NCBI GenBank assembly: GCA_015680685.1
Contig: MNCI01017633.1
Coordinates: 64,001 to 98,639, forward strand
Reading direction: 5' to 3'
Source of the DNA: Gnetum montanum
Taxonomy: Eukaryota > Streptophyta > Gnetopsida > Gnetales > Gnetaceae
DNA: 34,639 nucleotides
This document shows, one piece after another, positions 29,372-34,639 of this stretch. The notes under the pieces were generated by a model that did not search any database, had not been told where the DNA came from, and saw nothing but the letters and a program-made list of their open reading frames with translations. A program made the translations under genes and the position numbers. Every line of letters begins with the position of its first letter. Position 1 is the stretch's first letter.

Positions 29372-32117
29372 CTACAATCACACAGGGCCAATTGTGTTAG
29401 TAAGGTTGTTACCAAAGTTAGGTTATACCTTACTACTTACCTTAATAAATTTTCTTTACTTTCATGTGATGTTACTTATTAGGAGAAAATGTCCCTAAAA
29501 GATTATAATATTGAATCCTCTTTGCTTAGGTGGTTTCCAAATCTAGTTTCCCAATATAACTAAGGAGATGAATTTTTTTTGGTGCATTTATCCTTAATTT
29601 TATAACTAATTAACCTTAATAGTATCCTTTGGATGATGATGAATTTCAAAAAATTTATGTGCTATTCAGCGTGTGCCCCTCCCCCATGACTAAGGTAAAC
29701 ACTCCGAGTTCAAGTAGGTTCAAATGGAATGAAAATCAAAGTACCAGCGAACGAGTTATGGATATGAAAGCAAGGGATGCGCAATTACGAGTCAGAGAGA
29801 GGAATTTGAAAAACTTCCCCTGTGTGAACAGTTGCAAATGATGTTGACTAGCACAGGGGGGTTGCCCTATTGAAGCTAGGGTATGTTATAGAATGTACCA
29901 AATTTTTAATATTTTTTTTGAAATTAAACCATGTAAACTAAGGACATCTGGATGAGTGTTAAAGGGTTCTAGGGTAACTCAACTAGTTTTGAAGGCACAA
30001 AAATTATGATGATGTGGAATTTATTGATAAAGACCTCAGATGGTAAGGGGGAGAAAAAGGCTATGTGATGGTTCATAGGAATGTTTGAATCGGAGGGATA
30101 GTAATAAGGGAAAGAATATCATTGAAAATATGCTAAGAGTAATAGATGGTGTGTGGAAGATGTGTTATGAGTGCAAATTATAAAAAATTATGCAAGTGGG
30201 TCCTCCTCAAAGCAGGTTCCAACCTATAATGCCATTGTGTAATCACACTTAAAAATGTCTGTAGGCACTAGAAGGGTTAAATGTAATCCACACTGGTTCC
30301 AGAAAACACACACATGTAAGTATCACCAGAATGAGGTAAGACTTCCATGCTACACAAGACATGAGCTACAATTACATGAACAACGAGATGAGATAGACTA
30401 TAGAAGGGATTGTAGAGATTGGGACATGAGGTAAATAACCTAGGGTATAATGAATCCTACATGTAAGGCACAATTAATGTGATATTAACCCATCATTCCA
30501 AGATCAGGACCAAGTCCATTCCTCTGATCAATGACACTGCATTGTTTCATCCCATGATGAGCGACTATGAGAGTACCAGAACAACAGGGCGTATGATCAC
30601 TTGGCATTTTGTTCAAGGGATGAGTGATTTTTGTTGCTTTGTGNACGAGTTATGGATATGAAAGCAAGGGATGCGCAATTACGAGTCAGAGAGAGGAATT
30701 TGAAAAACTTCCCCTGTGTGAACAGTTGCAAATGATGTTGACTAGCATAGGGGGGTTGCCCTATTGAAGCTAGGGTATGTTATAGAATGTACCAAATTTT
30801 TAATATTTTTTTTGAAATTAAACCATGTAAACTAAGGACATCTGGATGAGTGTTAAAGGGTTCTAGGGTAACTCAACTAGTTTTGAAGGCACAAAAATTA
30901 TGATGATGTGGAATTTATTGATAAAGACCTCAGATGGTAAGGGGGAGAAAAAGGCTATGTGATGGTTCATAGGAATGTTTGAATCGGAGGGATAGTAATA
31001 AGGGAAAGAATATCATTGAAAATATGCTAAGAGTAATAGATGGTGTGTGGAAGATGTGTTATGAGTGCAAATTATAAAAAATTATGCAAGTGGGTCCTCC
31101 TCAAAGCAGGTTCCAACCTATAATGCCATTGTGNCATGCTACACAAGACACGAGCTACAATTACATGAACAACGAGATGAGATAGACTATAGAAGGGATT
31201 GTAGAGATTGGGACATGAGGAAAATAACCTAGGGTATAATGAATCCTACATGTAAGGCACAATTAATGTGATATTAACCCATCATTCCAAGATCAGGACC
31301 AAGTCCATTCCTCTGATCAATGACACTGCATTGTTTCATCCCATGATGAGCGACTATGAGAGTACCAGAACAACAGGGCGTATGATCACTTGGCATTTTG
31401 TTCAAGGGATGAGTGATTTTTGTTGCTTTGTGACACTTTCTTTGTTTTTTTAATGCTAAATCTAGAGAAGCTGCCAACCCTCAAGCATGGATGCATGTCT
31501 TTCCAATGGGACCCCCTAGAACAACATTGGATTTTTGATTGCCTTTTGGTTACTCTTACTCCCATTTTGTGTTAGATCTACAAGGATCTTAGTACAACCA
31601 CGTTGCATGATAACTCTCACAGACGTCACCAAAGAGAATCTGCAAGTTCCCTTGATGTCACATCCTAATCATTCCCTCTTGGTCCATCCTTCTTCATTTT
31701 GGGTACAAGGAACACAAAATTAATTTTAATTTTTAAGAATGTCAAGAATATCATTGTACCCTCGAATAGAGCCTCCTATTTGTAGAATGGATGAGTGGGT
31801 GTAATGGGCTCATTGTCCAAATAATTGATCACTCGAGACTCAACAACATAGAACACACCTCAACCAACGAGCCACATGAGTGTTTTATTTGTAGATGAGA
31901 TTACTTATAAAAAGATAAAAAGACAAAAAGAGAAAAAGATAAAACAAGAAATTGAAAAAAGAAAAATTGGAAAACAAAAAATTGTAAAATTAAAGAAAAT
32001 GAAAAATATTTATTAATCCTGCTTGTTATTAGAATGGGGGATATCCCCCATAACTAAACAGTTGAGCATGGCGAGGATTAATAAATGAAAGATGAGAATC
32101 CTTGCATGTTGAAAATA
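29372..32117 (-). other. E6 spacer
   Basis: Non-coding. Blocks shared with the other spacers: 'gactaaggtaaacactc' (29,688, near the donor site of E2), 'atgcaagtgggtcctcctc' (30,191 and again 31,085), 'atggatgcatgtctttcc' (31,486), an A-rich tract (31,905-32,015) and the pol-end marker 'tatcccccataacta' (32,042). Part of its length is an assembly doubling. Confidence 0.6.
29751..31432. other. Unmerged contig overlaps (N at 30,644 and 31,134)
   Basis: 30,645-31,133 repeats 29,751-30,239 (offset 894), and 31,135-31,432 repeats 30,346-30,643 (offset 789) with only a couple of differences. Each copy begins or ends exactly at an N. The pattern A-b-C-N-A-N-C fits contigs whose ends overlap or come from two haplotypes. 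About 790 bases are probably counted twice. Confidence 0.85.
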
Positions 32118-32752
32118 TCAAAACTTGGTCGTACTTACCTCATTGGGGTTCACACACTTGATTATAGTAACCATAGTGGGGCAATTTATAAGATGTGGTT
32201 CCCAGGTAAAGAGTTGATCCAGTATGATACTTGAGACCATAAGATGGTATGCAAGGATTGGGATGTTGTCCTCCATGGTAGTATTCATTGGGTCGTATGG
32301 TTGTTGGAGTGTTAATTGTCGGCCTTGATGATATGACACAAGGCGTTGGGTTCAAGGAGAAGGATGCACCATAATGTTGGACTTGTGCTAAGTTGGAGAA
32401 TGTAGTGGCCTTGGAACTGTGTTGTCCCTTCCTACGATCATGACGATCATGTCTAAGGATGCCTTTGATGTTGAGGAGGTCTCTCACTACTGTTGGCAAT
32501 AGTAGCACAAGTAACATTTGTGGTTTGTTGTTGTGGTGCAGACACTTTAGGAATAGTTGGTGGTAATGTAGAAGGAGGGAAAGGATGAGAATGTTGAAAT
32601 TTAGGAGAAGTGTAAGGTACACAAGGTGGTGGTTGTGTTGAGGACATGGGATGACAGTATTGAGGAGAATAATAATGTGGCAAGATAGAGTATGTTGACC
32701 TAGTTGGGGAAATAAGATGTTGGACTAGATAAGTGTTGGCACATTTGGCCAT
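32118..32752 (-). pseudogene. E6 gag, C-terminal fragment
   Basis: The Pro/His/Tyr/Ser-rich gag tail. SPTRSTYSILPHYYSPQY (about 32,715-32,660) aligns with SPTSSTSS…HYYHSLEY of E3 gag, and SAPQQQTTNVTCATI (about 32,550-32,505) with SAPQHQRENATCAVY of E3 (about 16,300-16,345). The frame shifts near 32,450. The rest reads toward CVNPNEVSTTKF and a stop near 32,118. Capsid core and zinc knuckle are not in the window; the fragment is cut at about 32,755. Confidence 0.65.
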
Positions 32753-32755
32753 TCC

Positions 32756-33170
32756 ATGGAATAGTTGGAATATTTTATTAAAAATTAGAAGAATCTATGG
32801 TTGTAAATTTAGAAGTAAATTACAGCTTTAGTGTTGTGGGTTGATGGGTGTTTTTGGAGGATTAATCCACTGGTAAATAATTTGATGTTGAAGCCTTCTG
32901 GATACAAAATGAAAGTGCTGGATTATTCCTTTATTAAAGATTGGAAGATAGTACTATAGCGAGGAAGGAATTATATTATTTACGTGAAAAGCACTAAGTT
33001 GAAGATCCCGGCTGTTAAACTCGGTTGTATCCTTTGGCCTTAATACAACGTTTGAAACTCCTTGCAAATCAGAAAATAAAACAAAAATCAGTAGCGCCTC
33101 CGTCGTCATGAAGATTATACAATGATGAGATTGGAGGAAAAGGAGACTACAGTTGGACCAACGTCCTAAC
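32756..33170. other. Right flank, AT-rich transition, no gene seen
   Basis: Sequence unrelated to the elements to the left; the boundary has no visible LTR end or target duplication. From about 33,005 CpG dinucleotides reappear (for example 'gatcccggctg', 'gcgcctccgtcgtc'). Confidence 0.5.
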
Positions 33171-33990
33171 ACCGTATACCTGCTGATCGCAGCAATGGCG
33201 GGGATGCAAACACCATAGAAAAAAAGATAATATTAGTGGAGGTGTAGTTGTAGGCAAAGGCGAAGGAAAATCACGGTGTTCCTGGAAAATCATGCCACAG
33301 TAAATGTTCAAAATTGCCTGCTGTGCGACATTCATCCCGGCACAGACAGGCACCACGAAAACTGCCATCAAGATGGGCATAACCAAGTCCCTGGGGCATG
33401 AAATATCTTTGCCATAAACGTAGGATATGTTAAAAAAAATTAGAACTCTCTCCACACAATATACAGAGAAAGGAGTCACGTTTTTTTGGGGCCCTGATTT
33501 TATTTTAAGTTTTGCAGGCCATAGCAGTTTCAGTTGTGTGGGCTGCAATAGTTCTGAAGGTTCCTATGGTTTCGCTGGATGCAGATCCACAATACATTCG
33601 TCCCTGGTTCTACGATCAATGACAATGGTGGTGACGATTCAAGAAAAAATTTAAAAAACACAAGAAGCCCTAAGCCAATTTGGGGGAAAAATAAAAATCC
33701 CAGATGTAGCAGCAGAGCCTTCTCCCGCAGTGACAGTTGGTTACGATTTTGCAGGGCCTTATTGTGTGGTGGCAGTTCAAACATACAGTTTTGGTTGATA
33801 CAACACTTTGGATCTTGGTTAGAACATGTGTCGGTTCTTACAGGTTTTATGCAGAGAAAGGAGAAAACGAACCAGCCGATTACGCCTGCTGTTTTGGAAC
33901 TATCGTTGATTATCTACGCGATTTACCAGGGAAGACGAAGAAGAATTATTTTAACCCATTAACTTTGCCGCTTTCACCAAGATGTATGTA
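33171..33990. other. CpG-richer segment, possible host-gene remnant, unidentified
   Basis: Both strands show protein-like stretches that I cannot assign. Plus strand: after an acceptor-like TTTAAGTTTTGCAG (ending 33,518) the frame reads AIAVSVVWAAIVLKVPMV and SLDADPQYIRPWFYDQ and then stops near 33,629. Farther on, FYAEKGENEPADYACCFGTI and VDYLRDLPGKTKKN lie in an open stretch (33,737-33,991), again after an acceptor-like TTCTTACAG. Minus strand: an open frame at 33,147-33,548 contains a hydrophobic run (LVMPILMAVFVVPVCAGM). These may be fragments of exons or chance frames. The base composition is unlike the decayed repeats, so a broken host gene or captured gene fragment is plausible. Confidence 0.3.
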
Positions 33991-34281
33991 AAATTATTTT
34001 ATTACTACCACTCGTTTATAACTTACGCATCAGGTGGTTAAAATATCTAAAAAACTAATCAACATATATACATATATATAGATATAATAACCATCAAATG
34101 AAGTACCTATAGTATGAAGCCTTGGTTTAATAACTTGCCTTTAATTATCCCAAGTCTTAAAATATAATTTTAAAACATTATTATATATAAGTTACTACCC
34201 ATAAAAATATTTGCAATATTGATGTTAAAATATTTAAAATATTTATTTGTAATATCACATTACATTTAATATAAATATTAA
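33991..34281. other. AT-rich non-coding
   Basis: Includes a TATA-type alternating run (about 34,063-34,088, 'catatatacatatatatag') and AT-rich sequence; nothing else was seen. Confidence 0.5.
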
Positions 34282-34639
34282 TGTTAGCATAAATTTCTCC
34301 TAATTCTATGTATAACTTCCTAACTCCCTAACTACATAACTTCCTCCTAACTTGTTGGGCAAGTAATCTTCTAATTGGTTGGCCAAGTTACTTGGGAGAG
34401 AAGTTAGGTGAGATATTTTGAATATGTAACTTCCCTACCTACCTTTGAACAATATAAAAAGGCTTTAGGGGTCAAGGAGAAAAGGAATTTTAGGCTGGGA
34501 ACTTTTGAGGAGGATACTTTTCGGAGAAGTCTCATACATCACACTTTTGAGAAGACATTGGGATTACATTTGGGCTCTCACTTGGAGACACACTTGAGGT
34601 CTTGAGAAGAGCTTTGTAAAGAAGAAATTGTGAACGATT
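34282..34639 (+). repeat. Possible partial LTR at right edge
   Basis: It starts with TGTTAGCA, a common type of LTR start. Pyrimidine-rich short repeats ('aacttcctaactcc', 'aacttcctcctaactt') and a pair of similar units ('gttgggcaagtaatctt', 'gttggccaagttacttg') follow. A TATA box stands at 34,453-34,459 (TATAAAAA), and transcript-like sequence runs beyond it to the window end. It is unrelated to the LTRs of E2-E7. The second end is outside the window, so this stays tentative. Confidence 0.35.
34453..34459 (+). promoter_or_regulatory. TATA box of the possible right-edge LTR
   Basis: TATAAAA in the context ACAATATAAAAAGGC; spacing from the putative LTR start (170 bases) fits a short U3 region. 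Confidence 0.4.

Larger units (their letters stand above)
27545..32755 (-). mobile_element. E6: gag-only gypsy derivative with shortened third ORF, 5'-truncated
   Basis: Minus-strand element with 3' LTR (27,545-28,411), polypurine tract, a third ORF of 255 codons (28,604-29,371), spacer, A-rich tract (31,905-32,015), pol-end marker (32,035-32,060) and the C-terminal part of gag (32,118-32,752). Protease, reverse transcriptase, RNase H and integrase are absent between gag and the marker, as in E3. The rest of gag, the leader and the 5' LTR are missing; unrelated sequence starts at about 32,756. The spacer is artificially lengthened by unmerged contig overlaps (see 29,751-31,432). Confidence 0.7.

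Noticed and set aside
29751-31432. Recent segmental duplication
   Set aside because: The copy ends coincide with single Ns and the pattern fits unmerged contig overlap.
33147-33548. 133-aa minus-strand ORF as a definite host membrane protein
   Set aside because: Only one hydrophobic run, no recognised family, and the plus strand has equally plausible open stretches.

Overview
The window is transposon-packed intergenic DNA from a large plant genome. I see no bacterial-style genes, no tRNA or rRNA genes and no intact host gene. Evidence for a plant is the lineage of the repeats: Ty3/gypsy (Metaviridae) LTR retrotransposons without a chromodomain, with a primer-binding site resembling the complement of the 3' end of plant tRNA-Asp, and with an extra open reading frame between pol and the 3' LTR. 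That layout is typical of the Athila-type branch. The heavy, mostly transition-type decay, the TE-over-TE nesting and the age of the copies would fit a gymnosperm, but this is an inference.

Layout. 1-1,033 is a left flank with a CpG-richer start. At 1,034 begins the 3' LTR of an old minus-strand element (E5). That LTR is split by a second minus-strand element, E2 (1,805-21,886, flanked by ATCTT/GTCTT). E2 is itself split inside gag by a plus-strand element, E3 (13,400-20,175, flanked by a perfect ATCAT duplication). E5 resumes at 21,887 and runs to 27,034, where a truncated type-A LTR (E7, 27,035-27,544) interrupts it. E7 is cut by a fourth minus-strand element, E6 (27,545 to about 32,755), which is broken off in gag. 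The right flank (32,756-34,639) has a CpG-richer stretch that may hold remnants of a host gene, and a probable partial LTR at the edge.

How the parts relate. E2 is the only copy with recognisable protease, reverse transcriptase, RNase H and integrase. It is dead: many stops, frameshifts, and lost catalytic residues in protease and integrase. E3 and E6 carry gag but no pol, so they resemble gag-only (TR-GAG-like) derivatives. E2, E5 and E6 carry a third ORF downstream of pol, coding for an unrecognised protein of about 950 codons in E2 and E5 and 255 codons in E6. In E2 this ORF is preceded by a copy of the LTR's promoter-like module (palindromic GTCGACTAGGCC-type motifs, then a TATA box), and in E2 and E6 its start codon sits directly on a conserved splice-acceptor-like sequence. 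I consider this arrangement the most interesting thing here.

Caution on assembly: single N characters at 20,358, 30,644 and 31,134 sit between near-identical sequences and look like unmerged contig overlaps, so the apparent duplications there are probably not real.
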